This document shows, piece after piece, positions 1-5,717 of a stretch of DNA of 14,496 nucleotides (position 1 is the stretch's first letter; each line of letters opens with the position of its first letter). The stretch covers positions 1 to 14,496 of the forward strand of contig JAUCCO010000088.1 in NCBI GenBank assembly GCA_034676125.1, in the 5' to 3' direction. Made by a program: the position numbers and the translations under genes. The notes below the pieces were generated by a model. The model was given only the letters and a program-made list of their open reading frames with translations, was not told the DNA's origin and did not search any database. This stretch comes from UBA6183 sp034676125. GTDB lineage: Bacteria > Bacteroidota > Bacteroidia > UKL13-3.

Positions 1-85
1 CGTAAATTTGTTCTCATGGTATTTTTTTTTAAAGGTTGTAAATTTCATTAGTTATTAAATTGTATTGGTAGGGTTAAAAATAATT

Positions 86-127
86 TAAAAGCAAAAAGCA
101 AGCACTTATGCTTGCTTTTTGCTTTTA
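86..127 (-). terminator. Strong intrinsic terminator behind the T9SS protein gene
   Basis: Arms 86-103 and 110-127 are perfect inverted repeats (18 bp) around the 6-nt loop ACTTAT. It starts 18 nt past the stop codon of the minus-strand gene at 145-1404. On that strand the stem ends in a T-rich run and is followed by more A/T. Because the stem itself is A-rich on one side and T-rich on the other, it should also work for any plus-strand transcript arriving from the left. Confidence 0.85.
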
Positions 128-144
128 TAATGGTAATATTAGAG

Positions 145-1404
145 TTATTGTTTAACAAATTTTTGCATGCTGTTTCCTACTTTAACAAAATACATACCTA
201 TTGGTAAATCTTGTATGTTAACTAAAATACTATTTGCTGTAAACTCACTAGAAACAGGAATAAACATTACACGTTGGCCTTGAATGTTTATAATTTCTAT
301 CTCTTTAACAGTTGCTTTACGAAGTAGTTCAATTGTTAAATACTGAGTGGCAGGATTAGGATATACACTGCCTAATAAAACTTCATCAGCTTGCTCGTTA
401 ATGCCAGTTGTAAGTGTCCCATATTGTTTAACACAGTATTTAGTACCTCCGTCCGGAAATCCTTGTGTAGCGATAACTACATTTTTATACTTTGCAAACC
501 CAGATATAGCTTGCTCATAAAGAAAACTGTCAGGTACTGTAATATCTATCCAAGTTTGTGCATTATTTGTAGATACGTATATAATTGATGGATTTACACC
601 TCCGTCTTCTGTTAAAAACAAACGTGTTCCATCACTAAACAATTCACCAACATCAGTATTGTTATATCTAAATGGATTAAGTTGTGTCCAAGTTACTCCA
701 TTATCACACGATTTATGAAGTGAAGCAGGTGTACTAGTAGCACTAAGCGATATGTACATACAAGTACCATGGCTTATAAAGTGAACCGCATCATTTGGTA
801 AGCCAGTGGTATTAACTTTACTAAAGCTAGTACCATTTGTTGATGTCCATAATTTTACTAACACAGAAAGCCCAAAGTATGAATTGCCTTGTTTAATCAT
901 TTTAAATGATTCATCAGTTGTTGTTGGAATACCAGTGGTAAGTGTCCAAGCTGATGTGCTTGATGTACGTGTGTATAAATACGCATTGGTTGTTTTATAC
1001 GCTAAAACAAACATTCTATCTGTAAATGCCCACATGTTGGCAGGTTTAGCACCATTAAGACCTGCTGTATCTGCTACCCAAGCAGATCCAGTATGCCTAG
1101 TTAGGGTATTTATATAAGTATTTACACTAAATAATTTACTCTGATAATACGCATATCGATAATTCTCAGAGTAAGGAGTATAGGTATTGTTGATACGTGT
1201 CCATGATTTTCCACCATCATAAGACCTACCTAAGGTATTATTTTCTACGGTATAAAACAAGGTGTCATTTACTCCAAATAAGTCAAACACAAACGACCCA
1301 GAGTCGATGCAGTTTAAATAAGACCAAGTATTTTGAGCATTACTTTTTGTAACTCCTAGCGTAATAATTAAAACGACTAGTGCTTTTTGTAAAAATTTGT
1401 TCAT
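145..1404 (-). CDS. Secreted Asp-box (BNR-like) beta-propeller protein with T9SS type A sorting domain
   Basis: This 419-residue exported protein has a signal peptide at residues 1-23, probably cleaved between SNA and QNT. The middle is repetitive and rich in W, T, S and N. It holds three Asp-box-like motifs, SYDGGKSW (61-68), SCDNGVTW (232-239) and STNNAQTW (278-285), as in sialidase/BNR or photosystem-stability-like propellers. Residues 346-419 form a classic T9SS sorting domain: VYPNPA, a central NIQGQ turn, and a terminal GMYFVKV...KFVKQ strand. It should therefore cross the outer membrane through T9SS and be anchored or released. No catalytic sialidase arginine triad is evident, so I do not call it an enzyme. 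It lies in the same orientation as the two-component operon but has its own -7 element and a shared operator palindrome upstream, so it may be a regulated target of that system. Confidence 0.92.
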   Translation of the reverse strand: MNKFLQKALVVLIITLGVTKSNAQNTWSYLNCIDSGSFVFDLFGVNDTLFYTVENNTLGRSYDGGKSWTRINNTYTPYSENYRYAYYQSKLFSVNTYINTLTRHTGSAWVADTAGLNGAKPANMWAFTDRMFVLAYKTTNAYLYTRTSSTSAWTLTTGIPTTTDESFKMIKQGNSYFGLSVLVKLWTSTNGTSFSKVNTTGLPNDAVHFISHGTCMYISLSATSTPASLHKSCDNGVTWTQLNPFRYNNTDVGELFSDGTRLFLTEDGGVNPSIIYVSTNNAQTWIDITVPDSFLYEQAISGFAKYKNVVIATQGFPDGGTKYCVKQYGTLTTGINEQADEVLLGSVYPNPATQYLTIELLRKATVKEIEIINIQGQRVMFIPVSSEFTANSILVNIQDLPIGMYFVKVGNSMQKFVKQ

Positions 1405-1442
1405 GTTGTTTGTTTAATGAGTTGAATAAACTTAATATATTT

Positions 1443-1450
1443 CAAAAGTA
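1443..1450 (-). promoter_or_regulatory. -7 promoter element (TAnnTTTG) of the T9SS protein gene
   Basis: On the minus strand this reads TACTTTTG, an exact fit to the Bacteroidota consensus TAnnTTTG, 38 nt upstream of the ATG at 1404. I see no well-spaced TTG/TTTG -33 element, which would suit an activator-dependent promoter. A 13-bp palindrome, ATGATA-A-TATCAT (1464-1476), sits just upstream, followed by the 18-bp operator-like palindrome at 1488-1505. Predicted from motif only. Confidence 0.45.
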
Positions 1451-1487
1451 GTGCAAAATGTCAATGATAATATCATGTCAATTTATT

Positions 1488-1505
1488 TTGGTACTATAGA
1501 ACCAA
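1488..1505. promoter_or_regulatory. Operator-like palindrome, copy 1
   Basis: TTGGTACTATAGAACCAA is a palindrome with a single mismatched pair (A/A at its sixth positions). It lies 4 bp past the stop codon of the response regulator and 84-101 bp upstream of the ATG of the T9SS protein gene. With the -7 element at 1443-1450, its centre falls near -60, a usual activator position. It matches the palindrome at 4022-4039 at 15 of 18 positions. No T-run follows it on the minus strand, which argues against a terminator. Binding by the neighbouring regulator is inferred. Confidence 0.55.
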
Positions 1506-1509
1506 TTTG

Positions 1510-2181
1510 TTAGTCTTTGTAAATTCTGAAAATATCGTGCTGAATAGCAAAAACAACTAAGCCAGCCAAGTTCTTTGAACCAGTTTTCTCCATTAAAATT
1601 TGCCTGTGTCTTTTTATGGTAAGAGGCGAAATAAATAACTTATCTGCAATTTCCTGTGTGGAGTTTTGGTCGCAAATAAGTTTTAAAACTGCTATTTCTC
1701 TAGTAGTAATTTTATCTAAAATGGTATCTCCAATATTTGTTTTATTACGTTTAATAAGGTTTCTGAATATTACTTCTTGTATTTCTTTGCAATAATAATT
1801 ATCATGTTGTTTAACCATAGCAATTGCCTTTTGTAATTCGTTTACATTGGTATTTTTAAGCAAATAACCTGTAACACCAATATCATATAACTGCATAATA
1901 TAACGTTGATTATTGAACATGGTTAACATGATAATATTTACATGAGGCATGTTATCCTTTATCCATTTTGCTGTCTCAATACCATTCATTACTGGCATTT
2001 CAATATCCATTAACAAAACATCTACATTTGTTTTCTGGAGCGTATTAATTACCTCTTGCCCATCTTCGCACTGATAAACTTGACCTATAAAGGGTATTTT
2101 TTTCAATGAGGATTTTAGGCCATCTCTAAAAATAGCATGGTCATCAGCTATTATTACATTTACTTTCTCTATTAATTCCAT
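1510..2181 (-). CDS. Two-component response regulator, NarL/FixJ (LuxR-type HTH) family
   Basis: This 223-residue protein has the normal length for the family. The N-terminal receiver domain (about 7-124) has the acidic pair Asp13-Asp14, the phosphoacceptor Asp59 in LLMDIEMPVMNG, Thr87 and Lys109 (GYLLKN), so the phosphorylation site is complete. The C-terminal LuxR-type helix-turn-helix (about 156-216) has the TTREIAVLKLI and TQEIADKLFIS segments and the recognition helix SPLTIKRHRQILMEK. Its ATG overlaps the stop codon of the kinase gene (TAATG), so the two are translationally coupled and almost certainly cognate. It is a cytoplasmic DNA-binding regulator. Candidate binding sites are the palindromes at 1488-1505 and 4022-4039, which flank this operon. 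Confidence 0.95.
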   Translation of the reverse strand: MELIEKVNVIIADDHAIFRDGLKSSLKKIPFIGQVYQCEDGQEVINTLQKTNVDVLLMDIEMPVMNGIETAKWIKDNMPHVNIIMLTMFNNQRYIMQLYDIGVTGYLLKNTNVNELQKAIAMVKQHDNYYCKEIQEVIFRNLIKRNKTNIGDTILDKITTREIAVLKLICDQNSTQEIADKLFISPLTIKRHRQILMEKTGSKNLAGLVVFAIQHDIFRIYKD

Positions 2182-2948
2182 TAGACTAGATTTATGGTTT
2201 TAAATTTTATATGATAAGTTGTTCCAGATTGATTTGTTTGCAAGTTACATGTTCCGTTAAGTATATCAATTCTACTGAAAATATTTTTAATCCCCATTCC
2301 CGTATTTCTATCTGCTAATATAAGGTCTTTGTTAAAGCCAATACCATTATCTTTTACAATTATTTCGCAGTAGTTGTTTAATAATGCTACTTGAACCCTA
2401 ATTAATGATGCCTTACTATATTTGATAGCGTTATTTAAAATTTCTATTACAATCCTATATATTGTTAACTCAATTTGTTTAGTTAATTTCAACTCTGTTC
2501 TCAATTGATTTTCACAACTAAATATCACCTCTATTTTGCTTCCTCTTGACAGTAATTCACATGAATCTTCTAATGCATCAACTAATCCAAAATCATATAA
2601 TACTTTAGGCAGTAAATCATAAGAAGCTGTTCTAATATTATCTATAGCTATATCAATAAGCTTATTATTGTCCTTTTTAAATTGAATTAATTTATCGGGC
2701 TCGTCAAATAGGCTGATATTAAACTTAATGTTTGATAATAACGGCCCCACTTGATCATGTAAATCTTTGGCAATTCGCTCTTTTTCGCTCTCTTGCGCTT
2801 GAATTACAGCAGCAAACAACTCCTTTTGTTTTTTTATAATGCGTTTCTGATAACTGTATACCGTATATACAAAAAAAGTTGCCAATGAGAACATTGACAA
2901 GGTTGAAAAAACTAATATAATTAATATGTCGTGGCTTTCGGTTTGCAT
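2181..2948 (-). CDS. Sensor histidine kinase, HisKA_3/HPK7 type, single membrane helix
   Basis: This 255-residue kinase has one N-terminal transmembrane helix (about 8-31), a short coiled stretch, and a HisKA_3 dimerisation domain with the phospho-His box ERIAKDLHDQVGPLLSNI (His64). A HATPase_c domain follows with the N box EILNNAIKYSKAS (Asn172/Asn173), the G1 box DNGIG (200-204) and the G2 box GMGI (217-220). All residues needed for autophosphorylation are present. There is no periplasmic or PAS/GAF sensor domain: only about seven residues precede the helix. The gene overlaps the upstream membrane-protein gene by 28 nt and the regulator gene by 1 nt. I infer that the signal comes from the seven-helix partner encoded just upstream. 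This kinase class is known to pair with NarL/FixJ regulators, as here. Confidence 0.95.
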   Translation of the reverse strand: MQTESHDILIILVFSTLSMFSLATFFVYTVYSYQKRIIKKQKELFAAVIQAQESEKERIAKDLHDQVGPLLSNIKFNISLFDEPDKLIQFKKDNNKLIDIAIDNIRTASYDLLPKVLYDFGLVDALEDSCELLSRGSKIEVIFSCENQLRTELKLTKQIELTIYRIVIEILNNAIKYSKASLIRVQVALLNNYCEIIVKDNGIGFNKDLILADRNTGMGIKNIFSRIDILNGTCNLQTNQSGTTYHIKFKTINLV

Positions 2949-3553
2949 AACATGGCTTTGGTGAAAAGTATTGCAGAAGTGGCTAAACAGAAAAACAAAT
3001 AAACAGTATGGTAAATGAGATGAAATGATTCTATTCCTTTTGAATACTTATATAGGTAAAATAAAACACTAGTTGAGAAAAAATATATAATAAGTCCACT
3101 CAAAATCCAAAATTCCGAATTTCCAAAGAGTACATTTGTTTCATTTGTAAGCTTTTGAATTCTTATTACACATATAAAAGTATTGAGCAAGTAGATAACT
3201 AACATATCATAACCACCTAAATACGTTGGTTGTTGATGATAATAATGAAATACAAAAAACAGCATTCCAATAAAACAGAAATATAAAATTTGGAGATAAG
3301 TATTTCGGATAATAATAATCAAACCTATCCCAACAAGCAATGCAATATAATAATCGAATAATGAATATACCATTAAGTTTGACTTTACTTGAAAAGCTAA
3401 AAAAGAAGCATAAACTTCAATTAGAATTGTGCCTACAAGTCCTCCCAAAAGTAACTTGCCTAAAAAGGTAAGATACTTTTGATTCATAATGCCTACAATA
3501 ATAGGTATTATCCAAACAAACTGATTAATCCTAGCTAAAGCAATAATTATCAC
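2921..3553 (-). CDS. Seven-helix integral membrane protein, putative sensor partner of the kinase
   Basis: This 210-residue protein is very hydrophobic, with about seven predicted transmembrane helices near residues 9-23, 30-54, 60-82, 85-104, 113-131, 146-168 and 175-200. The only longer soluble stretch is the loop around 132-145. I recognise no enzymatic or transport motif and do not assign a family. The start is GTG at 3551-3553; it overlaps the TAG stop of the preceding gene by one base (TAGTG), and its 3' end overlaps the kinase gene by 28 nt. The next in-frame Met (residue 23) would remove the first helix, so I keep the GTG. The overlap and the kinase's missing sensor domain suggest a split receptor: this protein senses in the inner membrane and the kinase transmits. 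That role is inferred from context. Confidence 0.85.
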   Translation of the reverse strand: MIIIALARINQFVWIIPIIVGIMNQKYLTFLGKLLLGGLVGTILIEVYASFLAFQVKSNLMVYSLFDYYIALLVGIGLIIIIRNTYLQILYFCFIGMLFFVFHYYHQQPTYLGGYDMLVIYLLNTFICVIRIQKLTNETNVLFGNSEFWILSGLIIYFFSTSVLFYLYKYSKGIESFHLIYHTVYLFFCLATSAILFTKAMLCKPKATTY

Positions 3554-3867
3554 TATGTGTTAAGGCTATTAGATGTTGAACAGTATGAAGGGCAAGGAAA
3601 TCCTTTGTCCAAAATTACGCCATTTACCAAATCGTTTCCATTTGCATCCACACCTACAAGAACTAGTTTCTTAACTCCATCAATCTCTTGTCCATAATAA
3701 ACTCTCATACCAATACAATCATCTTGCTTTAAAAGACTCAAAATTGCATTTTTACCAAAATACTCGGCCTTAATGTAATCATCTGTTTGTGAATTTCTGT
3801 AATTGGCTGTTAATTCTGATGCCTCGGTTAGGCTAATTGTGTGGTCTTCGTTTCCTGTGTAATTCAT
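3553..3867 (-). CDS. Small conserved Bacteroidota protein of unknown function (C-terminal CPSYC), first gene of the two-component operon
   Basis: This is a 104-residue soluble protein with no signal peptide or membrane helix. It resembles a small uncharacterised family I associate with Bacteroidota, with the conserved blocks ISLTEASELTANYR (11-24), GKNAILSLLKQDDCIGMRVYYG (38-59) and LVLVGVDANGNDLVNG (68-83), ending in PCPSYC (Cys92, Cys96). I prefer ATG 3865-3867, after a typical A-rich leader. An upstream in-frame TTG would add eight atypical residues. The stop codon overlaps the GTG of the seven-helix protein, so the two are coupled. As the first gene of a sensor operon it could be an accessory, signal-binding or feedback component. 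The paired cysteines might bind metal or form a disulfide, but that is speculation. Confidence 0.85.
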   Translation of the reverse strand: MNYTGNEDHTISLTEASELTANYRNSQTDDYIKAEYFGKNAILSLLKQDDCIGMRVYYGQEIDGVKKLVLVGVDANGNDLVNGVILDKGFPCPSYCSTSNSLNT

Positions 3868-3888
3868 AATTATTTTGATTTGTTTAAG

Positions 3889-3896
3889 CAAAACTA
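3889..3896 (-). promoter_or_regulatory. -7 promoter element (TAnnTTTG) of the two-component operon
   Basis: The minus strand reads TAGTTTTG, an exact TAnnTTTG match, 22 nt upstream of the preferred ATG at 3867. The leader would be only about 16 nt long. A -33 TTG at normal spacing is not visible; that position is occupied by the palindrome at 3907-3944. If this promoter is correct, the upstream TTG start at 3889-3891 cannot be used, because it lies inside the -7 element. Confidence 0.4.
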
Positions 3897-3906
3897 GTTT
3901 TTAATG

Positions 3907-3944
3907 TTATTATTATTAATGAGCCTCATCAACAATAATAATAA
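3907..3944. repeat. Imperfect nested palindrome at the operon promoter
   Basis: Outer arms TTATTATTATT (3907-3917) and AATAATAATAA (3934-3944) are perfect inverted repeats. The inner segment holds a second one, ATGA-GCC-TCAT (3919-3929). The structure sits immediately upstream of the predicted -7 element, where a -33 box would be. No T-run follows, so it is not a normal terminator. An operator is the simplest reading; the outer arms alone could also be low-complexity DNA. Confidence 0.45.
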
Positions 3945-4021
3945 AACTCAAATATGTTTTAGAAAAAGTCTACATAATCATTAGGTTATATTGCTTTTCC
4001 TGGCTCTAAACAGTTAGATAA

Positions 4022-4039
4022 TTGGTTCTTTAGAACCAT
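4022..4039. promoter_or_regulatory. Operator-like palindrome, copy 2
   Basis: TTGGTTCTTTAGAACCAT contains a perfect 7+2+7 inverted repeat (TGGTTCT-TT-AGAACCA, 4023-4038). It matches the palindrome at 1488-1505 at 15 of 18 positions. It lies about 155-172 bp upstream of the first operon gene and 313-330 bp upstream of the hydrolase. The two sites bracket the operon and I did not find the motif inside genes when reading the window by eye. Confidence 0.55.
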
Positions 4040-4046
4040 AAAGATT

Positions 4047-4058
4047 TTGGTTCTAAAG
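4047..4058. promoter_or_regulatory. Operator half-site, copy 3 (with a weaker one at 4001-4010)
   Basis: TTGGTTCTAAAG repeats the left half of the 4022-4039 palindrome 25 bp further on; the right half has decayed (CTGCAA). A weaker half-site, TGGCTCTAAA, lies at 4001-4010, 22 bp before the full palindrome. Spacings of 22 and 25 bp put the three on roughly the same face of the helix, as in regulator clusters. This is a motif-only inference. Confidence 0.4.
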
Positions 4059-4166
4059 CTGCAATTTATCAGAAATTATTTACTATTACTTTGCCTCGAA
4101 ACGAAATATGTAACATGAAGCTGTAAGAATTATTATAAAAAAAACACCAATTACCTATGTTAATAA

Positions 4167-4202
4167 ATCATAATGCTTTATAAATAAATGCAATTTTATG
4201 AT
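4167..4202. repeat. Bulged inverted repeat upstream of the hydrolase gene
   Basis: ATCATAATGC (4167-4176) can pair with GCA (4190-4192) plus TTATGAT (4196-4202), leaving a 3-nt ATT bulge and a 13-nt AT-rich loop. It lies about 150 bp before the hydrolase start. Function unknown; it may be only an AT-rich coincidence. Confidence 0.3.
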
Positions 4203-4351
4203 GCGTACATATTAGTTAATGCGTGTATTTATATTAGAGTATTTCAAGTAAAATAATTCTATTAGATAGGTGAAATTAAAAACGCTTTCAATAATTGAAT
4301 ATATATGAATGCTTGCTTAAAAATAATTTATTAAACAAATTAACACACCAC

Positions 4352-5272
4352 ATGAGCGATTACATTATTTGCACCCAAAACATTATAGACAATGAGTTTA
4401 CTAATGAGCCAGGAAAAGCTATTTACCTAAAAGTACCAGAAAGTGCTAACACATTTATGCCGCAACATGAAGTTAGTTTTGGTGATTTTTTTGGAGACAT
4501 TATCAATAAAGAACAAGAAAATATTATCATTTTTATTCATGGTTACAACACAGAAGACAATGAAGTACTTGATCGTCATCGTACACTTAGGCAAGGTTTT
4601 GAAAATGTAGGGTTTGATGGAGACATTATAACTTTTGCATGGCCAAGTAATAATAATGCACTTCTTTATTTGGAAGACCGACATGATGCAAAAAAAACTG
4701 CGTTTGAATTGGTTGATTCTTGCATTAGGTTTTTGTCAAAACAACAAGGGAATAACTGCACTATTAGTGTCAATGTGATAGGCCATTCAACTGGAGCGTA
4801 TGTTATTTACGAAGCATTTAATGACGCAGAAACTACAAAAATAATTGCAGAAACCAATTGGTCTGTTTCCCAAATATTGTTTATATCAGGCGATATTTCA
4901 AGTGATGCCATGAATACCGAAAGAGGCCAATCTGTTTACCGACATTGCAATAGACTAACGAATTATTACAACCCTTACGATAGTATATTGTCCATTTCGA
5001 ATGTAAAGCGTGTTGGGGCGAAGAACCGAGCAGGACGCGTTGGATTGCCAATAAATTCACCAACAAAAGCAGTAGATGTAAATTGTGGGGATTATTACCA
5101 TCAACATAAAAGCAGTATTTATGTTAAGGTGGGAGCACACTCACATTCTTGGTATTTTTATAGTGATGCTTGGTATAAGGATGCTTATGCAACAATACTT
5201 GGAAATCTAGATCGCACAGTTATACTTGGTAGAGTTGCCCAAAGTGATGAAGACGTAATACTTTTAGGTTAA
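4352..5272 (+). CDS. Alpha/beta hydrolase of the DUF900 (PF05990) type
   Basis: This 306-residue cytoplasmic serine hydrolase has no signal peptide. Visible landmarks are the oxyanion-region motif IIIFIHGYNT (59-68), TFAWPSNNNALLYLEDRHDAKK (94-115), the nucleophile elbow GHSTG (144-148, Ser146), ISGDI (178-182), NYYNPYDSILSIS (205-217, likely catalytic Asp210), RVGLP (229-233) and the terminal histidine motif HSHSWYF (263-269, His265). The order and spacing match the family throughout, so it appears full length. The start is ATG 4352-4354 behind an A-rich leader; an in-frame TTG at 4295 would add 19 residues and is unlikely. Family members are poorly characterised and the substrate is unknown. 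It stands alone on the plus strand, divergent from the two-component operon, and shares its regulatory region, so common control is possible but not shown. Confidence 0.9.
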   Translation: MSDYIICTQNIIDNEFTNEPGKAIYLKVPESANTFMPQHEVSFGDFFGDIINKEQENIIIFIHGYNTEDNEVLDRHRTLRQGFENVGFDGDIITFAWPSNNNALLYLEDRHDAKKTAFELVDSCIRFLSKQQGNNCTISVNVIGHSTGAYVIYEAFNDAETTKIIAETNWSVSQILFISGDISSDAMNTERGQSVYRHCNRLTNYYNPYDSILSISNVKRVGAKNRAGRVGLPINSPTKAVDVNCGDYYHQHKSSIYVKVGAHSHSWYFYSDAWYKDAYATILGNLDRTVILGRVAQSDEDVILLG

Positions 5273-5460
5273 TTTAGAATAGTTGTTGCAGAAACATACT
5301 GAAGAGTAGACATTAAAAACAAAAAAAATAACCTATTAATTAAATAATTATTTGATTTTGTAAATCATGTTATAATACAAGCATTTTGGTAATAATTAGA
5401 CATTATACAGGTAATCGAAATGACAAGTTACTACATGCAATGAAGCTGCAATAGGCTTTC

Positions 5461-5476
5461 GTAATTAGTTAATTAC
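5461..5476. repeat. Operator-like inverted repeat GTAATTA-GT-TAATTAC
   Basis: A perfect 7+2+7 palindrome ends 15 bp upstream of the TAATTTTG element at 5492-5499, that is, in the -33 region. The position suggests a repressor or activator site for the downstream lipoprotein gene. The AT-rich composition makes chance matches more likely than usual. Confidence 0.35.
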
Positions 5477-5491
5477 AGAATGGCTAAATTA

Positions 5492-5499
5492 TAATTTTG
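5492..5499 (+). promoter_or_regulatory. Candidate -7 element (TAATTTTG) for the lipoprotein gene
   Basis: TAATTTTG is an exact match to TAnnTTTG on the plus strand, 219 bp upstream of the lipoprotein ATG. No TTG is found at the usual -33 spacing. It is the only exact plus-strand match I noticed between 5273 and 5717. Confidence 0.3.
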
Positions 5500-5553
5500 T
5501 GATAACAGAAATTGAATTATTAGGTCATTTAAACTCTTTCATATATATAAACC

Positions 5554-5571
5554 CAAAAGTATAAACTTTTG
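5554..5571. repeat. Inverted repeat CAAAAGT-ATAA-ACTTTTG
   Basis: Perfect 7-bp arms with a 4-nt spacer lie about 150 bp upstream of the lipoprotein gene, inside the predicted leader. It could be an operator or an RNA hairpin. The left half also reads as a minus-strand TAnnTTTG element (TACTTTTG), but no minus-strand gene follows it. Confidence 0.35.
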
Positions 5572-5717
5572 AAAGTAAGTTTAGTAAGCTTATTAGTTAC
5601 AAAAACACTATGAAAATAGGGGACACGCAATTAAAGAATTAAATAAGTATAATAACATACACAAATCGTTAAATAAATTTCAGACAATACTAAAGTTAAA
5701 ACAAAAAATATTTAATC

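Larger units (their letters stand above)
3868..4351. other. Divergent regulatory region between the two-component operon and the hydrolase gene
   Basis: This is 484 bp of AT-rich non-coding DNA between divergent genes. It holds, from left to right, a -7 element for the operon (3889-3896), a long imperfect palindrome (3907-3944), three TGGnTCTWWA-type half-sites or palindromes (4001, 4022 and 4047), and a bulged hairpin (4167-4202). No open reading frame in it looks real. I found no convincing -33/-7 promoter pair for the hydrolase. Confidence 0.7.
5273..5717. other. Non-coding region before the lipoprotein gene, rich in palindromes
   Basis: This 445-bp AT-rich gap contains no credible gene. 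It holds AAATAATTATTT (5342-5353), the inverted repeat at 5461-5476, a TAnnTTTG element at 5492-5499 and another inverted repeat at 5554-5571. No clear terminator for the hydrolase gene is visible. If the 5492 element is the promoter, the lipoprotein mRNA has a leader of about 210 nt. Confidence 0.6.

Noticed and set aside
391..1117. Two plus-strand open frames (391-588 and 806-1117)
   Set aside because: Both are antisense to the T9SS protein gene, whose signal peptide and sorting domain prove the minus-strand frame.
1488..1505. Terminator of the response regulator gene
   Set aside because: The palindrome has no T-run on the minus strand and a near-copy lies upstream of the operon, so an operator is more likely.
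3868..3891. TTG start adding eight residues to the small operon protein
   Set aside because: ATG 3865-3867 fits better, and the TTG falls inside the predicted -7 promoter element.
4295..4351. TTG start adding 19 residues to the hydrolase
   Set aside because: The ATG at 4352 has a typical A-rich leader and the family's N terminus starts at that point; the extra residues look random.
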